Counted from the first letter of the stretch, positions 53,928 through 62,775 are shown. The stretch: DNA of 62,775 nucleotides from Lachnospiraceae bacterium (GCA_017938485.1 JAGBBM010000093.1:1-62775), one strand, 5' to 3'. The notes: generated by a model from the sequence alone, not told the origin. Numbers and translations: made by a program.

Positions 53928-54178
53928 GGGCAACAGTAGTAACATTTCTTATATATGCCCATTAATCAACTAACTTACAATACAACTTACACTATTTCTG
54001 GGCAGTGAAACTACACTTTTCTCTATATGCCCGTTATTCGAGTCATAAACTAGGTTATCATTGCTTTTCTCGGGCAGTAGAGTTCTATTTTTTTCCTATA
54101 TGACCGATATTTGCTTCATCCACTATAATTCCATTGCTTCAACTGGGCAATAGACTTCAAAAAGTTTATATATGCCCA
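53928..54178. repeat. four 72-bp imperfect tandem repeats with GGGCA/TGCCC hairpins
   Basis: Units begin at 53928, 54000, 54072 and 54145 (spacing 72, 72, 73). Each begins GGGCA, followed 22-27 bp later by TATATGCCC or, in unit three, TATATGACC; the rest of each unit is AT-rich and more diverged. Period and arms are conserved better than the spacers, so the hairpins may matter. No coding potential. Confidence 0.85.
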
Positions 54179-54206
54179 ACGTTTCACAAAGCTGAAAGTT
54201 TCGCCT

Positions 54207-54683
54207 TTACTTATTATCTAATATCTCCTTTTTTGTTGCCAATGCAACTATATTAAGTGTATTAGCAATAGATGCAACTGCAATTACTAATACCATTACA
54301 ATAACATCCTTTACTGTTTTCATCGGTAACAAAAAAAGAACAATAATCGTCAGCACAGTTGTAACCGCTAAAATACACATCATTTTCTTTTCAAAAGTTT
54401 TAAAGTCTTTTTCTAACTCCTTTAATGTAGCTGTAATATTCTGTTCAGCTATCTTTGTAAATTCATCTCCTGATGCCCTCTCACCACCCAGCATCTCATT
54501 AATACTTATATGATAAATATCACTAAGCATATTAAGGCAATCAACAGGTGGCATATAATTGCCAGTTTCCCATCTAGAAATCGTTTTATTGCTTACACCA
54601 ATCTTTTCACCTAACTGTTCCTGTGTCATTCCATTTTCATTTCGCAATTGTTTTAAAAACATACCTATTTTCTTTGTGTCCAT
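54207..54683 (-). CDS. XRE-family HTH protein with two membrane helices
   Basis: 158 residues: an N-terminal HTH (about 5-60; RNENGMTQEQLGEKIGVSNK, TISRWETGNYMPP), linker, then two helices near 100-120 and 125-145. The arrangement is common in Firmicutes as a membrane-tethered regulator. AAGGAGG precedes the ATG. The target is unknown; the adjacent 72-bp repeats downstream and rhomboid gene upstream may be relevant. Confidence 0.88.
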   Translation of the reverse strand: MDTKKIGMFLKQLRNENGMTQEQLGEKIGVSNKTISRWETGNYMPPVDCLNMLSDIYHISINEMLGGERASGDEFTKIAEQNITATLKELEKDFKTFEKKMMCILAVTTVLTIIVLFLLPMKTVKDVIVMVLVIAVASIANTLNIVALATKKEILDNK

Positions 54684-54849
54684 TCCAAGACCTCCTTTGT
54701 TTTGATGTACCTAGCGTATCAAACAAGGCATACATATGTCTTTACCATAAACAGCGAATGCCCATAAATAGCGACTAATATTTTAAATAATTCTCTTAAG
54801 CAACTTCAAATTTATGCGTGCTTTTCAAGCTCTATCAAGCTGTAATTTA

Positions 54850-55509
54850 TTATTCCATTGTAGCTTTCTTTTGCATTAACAATCCAGCAACCAAGCCAAA
54901 TACAAAAGCGACTAAATGAGTAACAAAACTCTCTAGTCCAAGCAAAAGTGATAATACAGAAAAAACTATGATGTATATTAGTTCTCCCCTTTTGAGCATT
55001 TCATTACACACTGTATCCTTTTTCCACTTCATAACGCACACGATACCAATCATACCAAATATACCAGCAGATGCACCCACAGATGTACTATTTGGGAAAA
55101 TCAAGCACATAATGATTGCATTAACAATCGCTATCACATGGTACAATAACAGGTAAGGCAAGCTACCTATTTTCTTCTCAACAACCTTTCCAACAAACAG
55201 TAAGGCTAAAACATTGAAAAGCATATGCAAAACACCAGCATGTAAATACATATGTAAAAATAGTCTCCACCACTCTCCATCACCAAATACTTTGGCATTA
55301 GACATTGAGCCTATGGTTCCAAGCTTACCCTCACAGCCTGCCAAAAAGTTTAAAATATATGCCAAATATTTGTTAGAAGCAAGTTGATTTAGTGCTGATT
55401 CACTTACTATTACTGAATTAATAATTAAAAATATAACACATAGCAGAGTAATGATTACATTTACTTTTCCATACCTTTCAATAAGGCTTTGTTTTTTAGA
55501 GTTTTCCAT
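54850..55509 (-). CDS. rhomboid-family intramembrane serine protease
   Basis: 219 residues, six helices. Rhomboid hallmarks: HAGVLHMLFNVLALLFVG (about 85-102), GASAGIFGMIG with the catalytic Ser (about residue 145), and the partner His in FVTHLVAFVFGLVAG (about 200). Cleaves membrane proteins within the bilayer; substrate unknown. The ATG 55509 has GGAGG; the in-frame TTG/ATG at 55524 overlaps that site. Confidence 0.9.
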   Translation of the reverse strand: MENSKKQSLIERYGKVNVIITLLCVIFLIINSVIVSESALNQLASNKYLAYILNFLAGCEGKLGTIGSMSNAKVFGDGEWWRLFLHMYLHAGVLHMLFNVLALLFVGKVVEKKIGSLPYLLLYHVIAIVNAIIMCLIFPNSTSVGASAGIFGMIGIVCVMKWKKDTVCNEMLKRGELIYIIVFSVLSLLLGLESFVTHLVAFVFGLVAGLLMQKKATME

Positions 55510-55593
55510 CTGTACCTCCATCAAATTCTAATTTTCTTCTTCAAACCATAACACGCAGTTTAATAAAAATCCTCTACGACTCAGTTTCGACTT

Positions 55594-56310
55594 CTAATTC
55601 ATTTTTAAAGTTAAGTCTTTTATAACCTCTCCTGCGATGATTAAGCCTACAACGGATGGGACGAAGGCGCAGGAGCCTGGTATACTGCGCTTTGATGTTT
55701 CCTCAGCTATTTCTCCCTTTGGAGTTATGGCTTCTTCTGTGGAATAGACCACCTTTAGTTTTTTGATACCACGTTTTTTTAGTTCTCTACGCATAACCTT
55801 TGCAAGAGGGCATACTGAGGTCTTATATATATCTGCCACGGCAAAGGCTGTTGGCTCAAGCTTATTTCCTGCTCCCATACTACTTATAATCGGAACTCCG
55901 GCTCTTTGGGCTTCTTCCACAAGAGTAAGCTTTGCAGTTACAGTATCCACTGCATCAACTATATAATCATACTGGGTAAAATCAAATTCAGCCTTGGTTT
56001 CAGGGAGGTAAAAGCATTCGTGTGCCTCCACCTTACAATCTGGATTTATATCAAGTATACGCTCCTTCATAACCTGTACCTTAGAGCGTCCTACAGTGCT
56101 CCTTGTAGCAATAAGTTGGCGGTTAATATTGGTTATAGATACTGTGTCATTATCAATAATATCTATGGCACCCACACCACTTCTAACCAATGCTTCCACA
56201 GTGTGACCGCCAACGCCGCCTATGCCAAATACCGCAACTCTTGAATTATTTAGTTTTTCCATAGCTTCTTCACCAAGAAGAAGTCCTGTTCTTGAAAACT
56301 CTTCTCTCAT
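55594..56310 (-). CDS. tcdA: tRNA threonylcarbamoyladenosine dehydratase
   Basis: An E1-like (ThiF/MoeB fold) ATP-dependent enzyme converting t6A37 of tRNA to its cyclic form. ATP-binding GIGGVGGHTVEALVRSG near residue 30, DNDTVSITNINRQ, and DAVDTVTAKL; the C-terminal CPLAKVMRRELKKRGI and PGSCAFVPSVVGLIIAGE are typical. Length 238. It begins 8 bp after the end of cysK; sulfur-related pairing of tcdA with cysK or a desulfurase is common. Confidence 0.92.
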   Translation of the reverse strand: MREEFSRTGLLLGEEAMEKLNNSRVAVFGIGGVGGHTVEALVRSGVGAIDIIDNDTVSITNINRQLIATRSTVGRSKVQVMKERILDINPDCKVEAHECFYLPETKAEFDFTQYDYIVDAVDTVTAKLTLVEEAQRAGVPIISSMGAGNKLEPTAFAVADIYKTSVCPLAKVMRRELKKRGIKKLKVVYSTEEAITPKGEIAEETSKRSIPGSCAFVPSVVGLIIAGEVIKDLTLKMN

Positions 56311-56318
56311 GTTAAATC

Positions 56319-57254
56319 CTACTCTGAAAATAATGGTGTAGACAGATATCTGTCTCCTGAATCCGGAAGCAATACTACAATATTCTTTCCTGCATTTTCC
56401 GGTCTTTTTGCAAGGATGGATGCAGCTTTAAGGGCAGCTCCTGAGGATATACCCACAAGGATTCCTTCGCTTCTTGCAAAGGCTCTACCCTCTGTAAATG
56501 CATCTTCATTTTCAATAGTTATAATCTCATCGTATATATCTGTATTTAATACCTTTGGTACAAAGCCTGCACCAATGCCTTGAAGCTTGTGAGGTCCGGC
56601 CACGCCACCTGAAAGAACAGGGCTTGAGGATGGTTCAACAGCCACAATCTTAATCTTGTCATTTTTAGACTTAAGATACTGACCCACACCGGTTATAGTT
56701 CCTCCTGTACCTACACCAGCCACAAATATATCCACCTTACCATCAGTTTGTTCCCAAATCTCAGGTCCTGTAGTATCTAAATGCGCCTTTGCATTGGCAG
56801 GATTATCAAACTGTCCAAGAATAATTGAACCTTCTATAGTGCGATTAAGCTCCTCTGCCTTTTCAATAGCACCAGTCATCCCCTTTGCACCCTCTGTAAG
56901 CACAAGCTTAGCCCCGTATGCTCCGAGCAAATTTCTTCTTTCCACACTCATAGTATCAGGAAGTGTAAGGATAGCCTTGTAACCCTTAGCTACTGCTGCC
57001 GCCGCAATACCGATACCAGTGTTACCACTTGTTGGCTCGATAATAGTTGCCCCTGGCTTAAGAAGTCCTTTTTCCTCTGCATCCTCTATCATAGCAAGAC
57101 CCACTCTATCCTTTACGGAGCCTGCTGGATTAAGGTACTCAAGCTTGGCTAAAATGGTTGCACCTTCTACCCCTGCCTGTTTAGCGTATCTGCTTATATT
57201 CATCAAAGGTGTATTACCTATAAGTTCTGTAACGTCATTTACAATTTTACTCAT
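56319..57254 (-). CDS. cysK: cysteine synthase A (O-acetylserine sulfhydrylase)
   Basis: PLP enzyme joining O-acetylserine and sulfide to make cysteine. [13 protein letters not shown] Lys in [15 protein letters not shown] (about residue 45), [29 protein letters not shown] and [11 protein letters not shown] are all intact; 311 residues. GGAGG lies 8 bp before ATG 57254 (ATG 57257 also possible). First of the cysK-tcdA pair. Confidence 0.96.
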   Translation of the reverse strand: MSKIVNDVTELIGNTPLMNISRYAKQAGVEGATILAKLEYLNPAGSVKDRVGLAMIEDAEEKGLLKPGATIIEPTSGNTGIGIAAAAVAKGYKAILTLPDTMSVERRNLLGAYGAKLVLTEGAKGMTGAIEKAEELNRTIEGSIILGQFDNPANAKAHLDTTGPEIWEQTDGKVDIFVAGVGTGGTITGVGQYLKSKNDKIKIVAVEPSSSPVLSGGVAGPHKLQGIGAGFVPKVLNTDIYDEIITIENEDAFTEGRAFARSEGILVGISSGAALKAASILAKRPENAGKNIVVLLPDSGDRYLSTPLFSE

Positions 57255-57271
57255 CATAAATTCCTCCAAAA

Positions 57272-57604
57272 TCACTTTCCTAATAATGTTATATCATATA
57301 TATCCATAAAATCAATCTTTGTATTTACAATTCTGATGTATCTTGCCGAGGTGTCAATCTTTGCCACCATGCCGGTTTTTCTTATATATGCTCCATCGTG
57401 ATAATACACTATGGAAGCTATGGAATTCACAGAAAGCTCCCTGAGCTTTAAATCCAGTTCATCCTTCCTATCCTCAGATATCACCACCTTACAGATAACA
57501 GGCTTTTCCTTTTCCGCAATGGCAAGCTCAAATCCCTTTAATGCAGCAAAAGGCATAAATTGTTTGGCTCGTTCTTCTCTGGACATTTTATTTCTATTCA
57601 CCAC
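57272..57604 (-). CDS. YolD-like protein
   Basis: A 110-residue protein recognised by [18 protein letters not shown] near its start and the beta-rich remainder with [15 protein letters not shown] and [17 protein letters not shown]. YolD proteins go with Y-family polymerases and may play the part of UmuD. It overlaps the polymerase gene by 11 bp. Translation starts at GTG 57604 (or GTG 57601), behind GGAGGG. Confidence 0.9.
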   Translation of the reverse strand: MVNRNKMSREERAKQFMPFAALKGFELAIAEKEKPVICKVVISEDRKDELDLKLRELSVNSIASIVYYHDGAYIRKTGMVAKIDTSARYIRIVNTKIDFMDIYDITLLGK

Positions 57605-58862
57605 TTCTATGCCCTCCTATCTGCCTGTTTCTTTCTATGGTAGTTCCTGACTCCTCAAGATTCATTCCCTTTAAGATTGCATTTTTACCAAACTTCTTCT
57701 TAATGTCAATCATAGCCTTCTGGAGATTATGCTCCCTTTCAAGCTCCACCGGGTCAGCAAATATATCATACTGCTGATACATTTCATCTACCACGTTGTT
57801 AAAGCTTAAATTGAATCTTCTCACCGGTGTATGAGGCTTAACCACCTTCTTATACAGCTTTTCGATGTAAGGAAGTATAGTCTTGGCTGAGCTTGTTGGC
57901 ATAGTCATAGATATACTACCTCTGTCACCATCTATTTTTAAAGCATTTGAATAACCCACATAAAGAGTTATAGACTGGGTTATAAGCCCTTTATCTACCA
58001 AATCAAGGCATAGCAAATCCGCCATTTCCTTAACTATAAGCATACCCTCGTCGTATCCATAATCTCTTGATAAAACCTGACCGCTGGAAAGAGAATTATG
58101 CTTAGGCTTATAATTTTTGATATCTGCAATAGTGGCAATTTCCCTGCCCCAAGCATGGTCTATTAAAAGCTCTGCATCTATGCCAAAGAGCTTGTACAAA
58201 AAATCTTCATCTGTGTGGGCGATATGTCCCATATTGTAGATTCCGTACTTTTCAAGCCTTCTAACTGTACCTGCTCCCACTCGCCAAAAATCAGTAAGAG
58301 GTGTATGGTTCCAGAGAGTCTTTTGATATAACTCTTCATCCAGATAACCAATATGGTCATCCACGTGTTTTGCTGTTATATCCAGTGCTACCTTGGCAAG
58401 ATACATATTGGTTCCAATTCCCGCCGTAGCAGTAATACCTGTAGTATCATACACATCCTTCATAATGCGGATAGCCAGTTCCTTGGCAGTCATACCGTAC
58501 ATAGTAAGATAATCTGTCACATCCATAAACACCTCATCTATGGAGTACACATGTATATCCTCCTTGGCGATATATTTTAAATATACCTCATAAATGTTGG
58601 CAGAATATTCGATGTACAACTGCATCCTAGGAGTAGCCATAATATAATCCACCCCATGAGGTATCTCAAACACTCGACATCTACTACTAAGTCCAAGGGC
58701 TTTCATAGGTGGAGTAATAGCAAGACAGATAGTCTTTTCGCTTCGCTCTGAATCCGCCACCACAAGATTGGTAGAAAGCGGGTCAAGACCTCTTTCCACA
58801 CACTCCACAGAGGCATAGAAGGACTTTAAATCTATGCAGATGTAGGTTTTTGATTTTTCCAT
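57594..58862 (-). CDS. Y-family DNA polymerase (UmuC/UvrX-like)
   Basis: Error-prone translesion polymerase. 422 residues: CIDLKSFYASVECVERGLDP with the first metal Asp (about residue 8), ERSEKTICLAITPPMKALG, and the second metal site in YSIDEVFMDVTDY (about 108). HhH region with TDFWRVGAGTVRRLEKYGI, then the little finger from about 240. Start ATG 58862; the longer frame to 59009 has no ribosome binding site. I see no GAAC-N4-GTTC LexA site upstream. Followed by YolD in one unit. Confidence 0.92.
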   Translation of the reverse strand: MEKSKTYICIDLKSFYASVECVERGLDPLSTNLVVADSERSEKTICLAITPPMKALGLSSRCRVFEIPHGVDYIMATPRMQLYIEYSANIYEVYLKYIAKEDIHVYSIDEVFMDVTDYLTMYGMTAKELAIRIMKDVYDTTGITATAGIGTNMYLAKVALDITAKHVDDHIGYLDEELYQKTLWNHTPLTDFWRVGAGTVRRLEKYGIYNMGHIAHTDEDFLYKLFGIDAELLIDHAWGREIATIADIKNYKPKHNSLSSGQVLSRDYGYDEGMLIVKEMADLLCLDLVDKGLITQSITLYVGYSNALKIDGDRGSISMTMPTSSAKTILPYIEKLYKKVVKPHTPVRRFNLSFNNVVDEMYQQYDIFADPVELEREHNLQKAMIDIKKKFGKNAILKGMNLEESGTTIERNRQIGGHRSGE

Positions 58863-58977
58863 AAATAGGTGGCGCTCCTTTTTGTTTGAGAATAATTTAC
58901 ATATAACTTTACATTTAATATTCTTATTTTTTCTGTTTAATATTATACAGCCTGATTTAGATTTCTTCAATAAAATC

Positions 58978-59007
58978 AAAAAAGAGGCAGTCCTATTTGA
59001 CTGCCTC
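58978..59007 (-). terminator. terminator of the thiamine-precursor transporter
   Basis: GAGGCAGT pairs with ACTGCCTC over an 8-nt loop, with six T residues following on the minus strand. Confidence 0.9.
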
Positions 59008-59021
59008 ACTCATCATTCTAA

Positions 59022-59768
59022 CTAATCTTTTTTATTCAGCTCTTCCACAATCTCCCTCTTATACCTGAGAAACTCTTCCGAAAGGTTGAAATCTTTTCTT
59101 TTTTCTCGTGGCTTTTCTATGACTATCTCTTTTGTAATCTGACCTGGTTTTCCAGTGATAAGATAGATTCTGTCTGAAAGCATTATGGCCTCATCTATGT
59201 CGTGAGTAACAAAAAGTGTAGATAAATGTATCTTATCCATAACCTCCAGATACCATTCGTGCAAGGTTTGCTTGGTTAGCATATCAAGGGCGGAAAAGGG
59301 CTCATCCAAAAGGGCAACCTTCTCAGAAAAAAGATAGGTTCTAAGAAATGCAGCTCGCTGCTTCATTCCTCCTGATATCTGGGATGGATATTTACTTTCT
59401 GTACCTTCCAATCCAAAATCCGTAAAGTATTCTCTGGCCTTTTCTCTGGCGATTTTTTTCTTCTCGCCTTTGATAATAAGTGGCAAAGCCACATTGTCAA
59501 GAACGGTCTTGTAAGGAAGAAGCATATCCTTTTGGAGCATATAACTAACCTTTCCGGATATTCCTGTCACATCCTCGTCTTCAAGAATAACACTTCCACT
59601 ATCTGGCTTTTCTAACCCGGAAATAAGATTGAACAGGGTGGTTTTTCCACTTCCACTCACACCTAAGATAGATACCAATTCTCCTTTATTTAGTTCAATG
59701 GATATATCCTTTAATATTTCTTCATCGTCAAAAGACTTCGATACATTTTCTACTGTTAAGATTGCCAT
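59022..59768 (-). CDS. thiZ: ABC transporter ATPase, ThiZ-like
   Basis: 248-residue ATPase of the nitrate/sulfonate/taurine class: Walker A GVSGSGKTTLF, signature ISGGMKQRAAFLRTYL, Walker B VALLDEPFSALD, switch LFVTHDIDEAIML. It is last in the four-gene unit under a TPP riboswitch, so powers uptake of a thiamine pyrimidine precursor. Its start is 11 bp from the binding-protein stop. Confidence 0.88.
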   Translation of the reverse strand: MAILTVENVSKSFDDEEILKDISIELNKGELVSILGVSGSGKTTLFNLISGLEKPDSGSVILEDEDVTGISGKVSYMLQKDMLLPYKTVLDNVALPLIIKGEKKKIAREKAREYFTDFGLEGTESKYPSQISGGMKQRAAFLRTYLFSEKVALLDEPFSALDMLTKQTLHEWYLEVMDKIHLSTLFVTHDIDEAIMLSDRIYLITGKPGQITKEIVIEKPREKRKDFNLSEEFLRYKREIVEELNKKD

Positions 59769-59779
59769 TTTTTCCTCCT

Positions 59780-60793
59780 CTATGGCAGGTAATCATTTGA
59801 AAATCCTGTATTTTCAGGAATATCTGTCTCCACTAAATTATTTTCATTAAGCCAGTTATAGAAGTTATTCCAACGGCTTGGCTCAATATATCCCCACTTT
59901 GAGGCATCCGCCTGATACTGGCTGGCAAGATACTGCTGGCTTGCTAATACTAATTCCTTATCTAATTCTGGAACTGCCTCACAGAGAATATCTGCTGCTT
60001 CCTCTGGATTTTCTATAGCATACTCATAGCCCTTGGTAAGTGCCTCAAGAAATGCCTTTGCAGTGTCAGGGTTTTCCTCAAGAAACTCATTTCCCGCAAT
60101 AATTACAGGGGTGTAATAATCAAATACAGGGTCAATGTCCGCAAAGGCAAAATAGTCAGTCTCAAGACCTTCTAGCTCAGTTTTAACTCCTGCCCAAGCG
60201 TAAAATATCCAGATAGAATCTGTGGAGTTAGTTTTAAGGGCAGAAACCTCATCTGTAACTGTACTTGGTATAAGCTCCACCTTGGAGAAATCTCCTCCAT
60301 CAGTTTCCACTACCTGCTCCAGGGTAGCAAGCTCTATAGGACCATTCCAGGTAGAGTAGCTATGTCCTTCCATCCCTTTTGGTGTATCCATGCCCTCACC
60401 CTTACGTGAAATAATGCCTGAAGTGTTGTGCTGGATAATTGCTGCCACAGCAGTTATAGGAAGGGGATTATCTCCTGTAAGAGCTGGTGCCATAGAATCC
60501 TGAAATGACACACCAAACTGAGCTTCGCCAGATGCAACAAGTACCTCTGCTCCGTCCTCAGGTGGCTGAACTATCTCAACTTCAATTCCCACTTCCTCAA
60601 AATAACCCAGCTTATCTGCTACATAAAGACCTGTGTGATTAGTGTTCGGAGTCCAATCAAGCACAAAGGTTATCTTAGTTAAATCTCCCTTTTTGCTGTC
60701 CGAATCACCCTTACCACAAGCGGTAAGAGAAAATAACATCATCAGTGACATAATTACTGCAACTATTTTTTTATTTATAAATCCTTTATTCAT
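59780..60793 (-). CDS. thiY: NMT1/THI5-like substrate-binding lipoprotein, ThiY-like
   Basis: 337 residues: signal and lipobox FSLTAC (Cys about 26), then LTKITFVLDWTPNTNHTGLYVA, the THI5/ThiY hallmark, VASGEAQFGVSFQDSM, YSTWNGPIELATLEQVV, and a WNNFYNWLNENN end. Binds formylaminopyrimidine or HMP outside the cell for use in thiamine synthesis. GAGGAAG before ATG. Regulation by the TPP riboswitch supports the assignment. Confidence 0.9.
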   Translation of the reverse strand: MNKGFINKKIVAVIMSLMMLFSLTACGKGDSDSKKGDLTKITFVLDWTPNTNHTGLYVADKLGYFEEVGIEVEIVQPPEDGAEVLVASGEAQFGVSFQDSMAPALTGDNPLPITAVAAIIQHNTSGIISRKGEGMDTPKGMEGHSYSTWNGPIELATLEQVVETDGGDFSKVELIPSTVTDEVSALKTNSTDSIWIFYAWAGVKTELEGLETDYFAFADIDPVFDYYTPVIIAGNEFLEENPDTAKAFLEALTKGYEYAIENPEEAADILCEAVPELDKELVLASQQYLASQYQADASKWGYIEPSRWNNFYNWLNENNLVETDIPENTGFSNDYLP

Positions 60794-60818
60794 TTTATCT
60801 TCCTCTATTTCTGTATAT

Positions 60819-61592
60819 TTACAATTCTTGTTCCTTATTGTCCCATGGCATACACTTTTTATGAATTATGTCAACCAGTTTCATAAGCAAAAGGCTTATT
60901 ACAGAAATGAGTAAAATCACTGCGAACATTTTGTCAAAGGCAAATGCTTTTTTCACTCGTGTCATATAGACACCTAGTCCCGAAAATCCTCCTAACCACT
61001 CAGATATAACAGCTCCAACTACAGCGTAGGAGGCTGATATCCTAAGTCCTGAGAAGAAATGTGGCATAGCCCCTGGTAGCTTTATGTGAACAAATATCTG
61101 TCCCTTTGTAGCTCCCATAGCACGCAAAAGATTGATGGAATCCTTGTCCGCAGACTTAAATCCATTTAAGAGTCCTACTGCTATTGGGAAGAATGTGGTT
61201 ATCACTACAAGGATTATCTTTGGAGTCATATCATATCCAAACCAAAGTACTAAAAGCGGTGCTATAGCTACTGTAGGTATGGTCTGAGTTATTATGATAA
61301 GAGGATAAATTGCCTTGTACATATAAAGAAATCTATCCATAATAACCGCCACCAAAAAACCTGTAAGTATACCAACAAAAAGCCCTATAAATGCCTCCTG
61401 AAGGGTCACCAAACTATGCTCCATCAAAATCGGAAATTCTGTATAAAATGCCTTAGCCACCTGAACAGGTGAAGGAAGCATAAAGCTTTCCACTATCCCT
61501 GTACTTGAAACAAACTGCCACACTAATATGAGTATGACAATGGCTGACAAAGACCATAATTTACTTGTGATGCTTTGAAACTTTTTTATCAA
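60819..61592 (-). CDS. thiX: ABC transporter permease, ThiX-like
   Basis: 257-residue permease with about six helices, of the SsuC/TauC class: WQFVSSTGIVESFMLPSP, TIPTVAIAPLLVLWFGYD and the ATPase-contact loop RAMGATKGQIFVHIKLPGAMP (read as RAMGATKGQ then HIKLPGAMP). Its start lies within the end of the thiamine-binding gene (32-bp overlap). Membrane part of the precursor transporter. Confidence 0.9.
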   Translation of the reverse strand: MIKKFQSITSKLWSLSAIVILILVWQFVSSTGIVESFMLPSPVQVAKAFYTEFPILMEHSLVTLQEAFIGLFVGILTGFLVAVIMDRFLYMYKAIYPLIIITQTIPTVAIAPLLVLWFGYDMTPKIILVVITTFFPIAVGLLNGFKSADKDSINLLRAMGATKGQIFVHIKLPGAMPHFFSGLRISASYAVVGAVISEWLGGFSGLGVYMTRVKKAFAFDKMFAVILLISVISLLLMKLVDIIHKKCMPWDNKEQEL

Positions 61593-61881
61593 TGGTTAGT
61601 ACCTCTCCTTCAGGTCTGTAAGAAATCTTCACATAAGCTGAAACTTCCTTTGCACCTGCTCTTATTGCCACATGCTGACATTCCTTAATAATCTCCATGA
61701 GTTCATCGTAATCTCCCTCAATGGAGGTTTCACAAGGTCCTACATAGTAACTAAGACCTGTGCTTTTAATATAGTCGATTACCTCATCAACTATACGAAT
61801 TAATTCCTCATCGTTTTCGCTCTTTGGCAAAACTTGAATTGCGACACTTGCGTTCATAATTTTTTCGTATGGATTTCCCAT
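61561..61881 (-). CDS. MTH1187/YkoF-type thiamine-binding protein
   Basis: 106 residues of the MTH1187 family: VAIQVLPKSENDEELIRIVD, then SYYVGPCETSIEGDYDELM and AGAKEVSAYVKISYRP. Small ferredoxin-like proteins of this group bind thiamine or HMP. First gene after the TPP riboswitch, with AAAGGAGAGT before ATG 61881. In several Firmicutes it accompanies ThiXYZ. Confidence 0.88.
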   Translation of the reverse strand: MGNPYEKIMNASVAIQVLPKSENDEELIRIVDEVIDYIKSTGLSYYVGPCETSIEGDYDELMEIIKECQHVAIRAGAKEVSAYVKISYRPEGEVLTIDKKVSKHHK

Positions 61882-61944
61882 ACTCTCCTTTCCTAATAAG
61901 ATAAAAAACTATGAACCTGACTTAAGGCTTGATTTTATCGGCAT

Positions 61945-61977
61945 AAAATTAAAAATGCTCGGATAAAATCCGAGCAT
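61945..61977 (-). terminator. attenuator of the TPP riboswitch
   Basis: ATGCTCGG and CCGAGCAT form an 8-bp stem, extended by AT pairs in the loop region, followed by T-rich sequence on the minus strand, between riboswitch and first gene. Confidence 0.85.
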
Positions 61978-62004
61978 AAAAATCATACACTTATAATATA
62001 AGCC

Positions 62005-62092
62005 TTTTCCTACGCTGGCATTATCCAGATCAGGTTCACGGGTACTAGATGATAACATCTATCTCAGCCGGCTCAATTACCAGCGCCCCTTT
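62005..62092 (-). promoter_or_regulatory. TPP riboswitch (thi box)
   Basis: On the minus strand: GGGGCGCTGG, GCCGGCTGAGA (pyrimidine-sensor CTGAGA), a variable hairpin AGATGTTATCATCT, ACCCGTGAACCTGATCTGG and ATAATGCCAGCG closing the aptamer. Conserved words are complete. With the downstream hairpin it turns the transporter operon off when thiamine pyrophosphate is plentiful. Confidence 0.97.
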
Positions 62093-62127
62093 AAATTGTC
62101 AAGTTGATATTACTACATTTGGGTGGG

Positions 62128-62748
62128 TTAGTCAAATGTAATTTTACAGCCTTTTTGATATTTGTAATCTCCTATTTCAAACTTATCTTCAGTAATCTTT
62201 TTTGCCATTACCTTTGATTCTATAAAATCCTCTGTAACAGTTACAAATATCTGTCTATCTTCTTGATTAACTAAATAATATGCATTATGTATATCAGAAA
62301 TTTGGTTAAATACCTCATCGGTACCAAAAGGTGCATCTGTAATCCATCCCAAAAGTTCCCCAAATATCTTTTGTCCTTTTGTACTCTTCTTCTTTGCCAA
62401 AAGTGGGATTATATCTGCACTAGGGTATTTAGCATATACCACTGCATCTTTTTTGTTTCTAAGCTTCCCCTCTTTCTCATAATCATTCAAGTTAATCTGT
62501 TCCTTGATTACTGTTTTATCAAGGACCTCTTCATCATCCAAGAGAAAGTCTATGCTTACATTAAGTACCTTAGATAGTGTACGCAGATTATCTACATCAG
62601 GAATTCCTTTTCCAGACTCCCACTTAGTAATCGCCTGTTCTTCTGTCAAGTAAGGACTAAAAAAAATTTTAATTTTTTTGATTTCTGCACAAGTCCGTAT
62701 ATCAACCGCACTTGTGCATAGTTTCCAAGTCAAAGAAACCGCTATCAA
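62128..62748 (-). pseudogene. XRE-type HTH protein with a damaged DNA-binding domain
   Basis: Residues from about 38 are normal for XRE proteins of this group (AITKWESGKGIPDVDNLRTL, LNVSIDFLLDDEE), followed by a C-terminal domain of about 120 residues that I do not recognise. The N-terminus is not: just before AITKWE stands SPYLTEEQ where a whole helix-turn (roughly a dozen residues, QLAEKLxVSRQ in relatives) should lie, and the first 25 residues resemble nothing. No ribosome binding site precedes the presumed start at 62748. Probably an in-frame loss within the gene plus decay upstream; a late start giving a domain without HTH is also possible. Confidence 0.6.
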
Positions 62749-62775
62749 AGTTCCAACATATTTCTATTCTATTAT

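Noticed and set aside
53928-54178. CRISPR array
   Set aside because: Only four units, poorly conserved repeats with conserved words at both ends of the hairpin, and no cas genes.
58863-58980. LexA operator for the Y-family polymerase
   Set aside because: No GAAC-N4-GTTC-like site found; SOS control remains possible through a divergent site.

Overview
The window is an AT-rich chromosomal segment of a Gram-positive anaerobe in the class Clostridia, most probably a Lachnospiraceae relative (Butyrivibrio/Roseburia-like). The pointers are near-universal GGAGG ribosome binding sites, TTGACA/TATAAT promoters, hairpin plus T-run terminators, a PurO-type IMP cyclohydrolase beside a stand-alone AICAR transformylase, a DHHW/MBOAT/DUF4358 set, CHASE2 and FecR signalling proteins, and a PPi-type phosphofructokinase. 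There is no phage, plasmid or transposase signature, so this is core and family-specific chromosome rather than an island.

Layout: 1-982, an ABC exporter ATPase with the start of its partner. 1167-2162, an Rpn-type nuclease with 24-bp repeats. 2353-4689, purine synthesis under a ZTP riboswitch. 4762-7141, an ABC exporter with its own promoter. 7193-11010, FecR plus CHASE2-HD-GYP (c-di-GMP breakdown) plus a HAD phosphatase. 11141-12209, ECF sigma and a likely anti-sigma protein. 12370-16295, cell-surface acylation genes. 16417-17355, a small HTH/DUF2975 pair with a symmetric operator. 17656-20060, an amino-acid ABC importer whose binding protein looks circularly permuted. 20526-25194, a DUF2156 protein, a repeat-rich membrane protein, gltX and a YfbR-like nucleotidase. 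25250-31692, ftsH, glyA, yihY and a SpoIID-like protein behind an unidentified structured RNA. 32092-38796, phosphofructokinase, an LCP protein, a glycosyltransferase, a nucleotidyltransferase and ptsG. 38957-41180, a second polar amino-acid importer. 41749-51659, a large signalling cluster. 51995-57254, a PurF-like protein lacking its glutaminase Cys, DUF378, HTH, rhomboid, tcdA and cysK. 57272-58862, YolD and a Y-family polymerase. 59022-62092, a thiamine-precursor transporter under a TPP riboswitch. 62128-62748, a damaged HTH gene.

Two things stand out. First, a signalling cluster transcribed leftward from about 51.7 kb encodes a secreted surface protein, a FecR protein, a cyclic-nucleotide-binding SpoIIE phosphatase, a CHASE2 adenylate cyclase, a TIM-barrel protein, an RsbW-like kinase, a STAS antagonist and a GGDEF protein, with pilT following. 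Read in order, it suggests an envelope signal to cAMP to phosphatase to partner-switching pathway. A sister FecR/CHASE2 pair at 7.2-10.3 kb carries HD-GYP instead of the cyclase.

Second, three large imperfect palindromes (about 370-480 bp), all between convergent genes, share a rule I do not recognise. Nested complementary stems are interrupted by facing non-complementary modules, and those modules are exchanged between the arms at the next tier. The order along one strand is therefore X, Y, X', Y'. The stems vary with compensating changes while the modules stay conserved. A shorter relative lies between purO and the AICAR transformylase gene.
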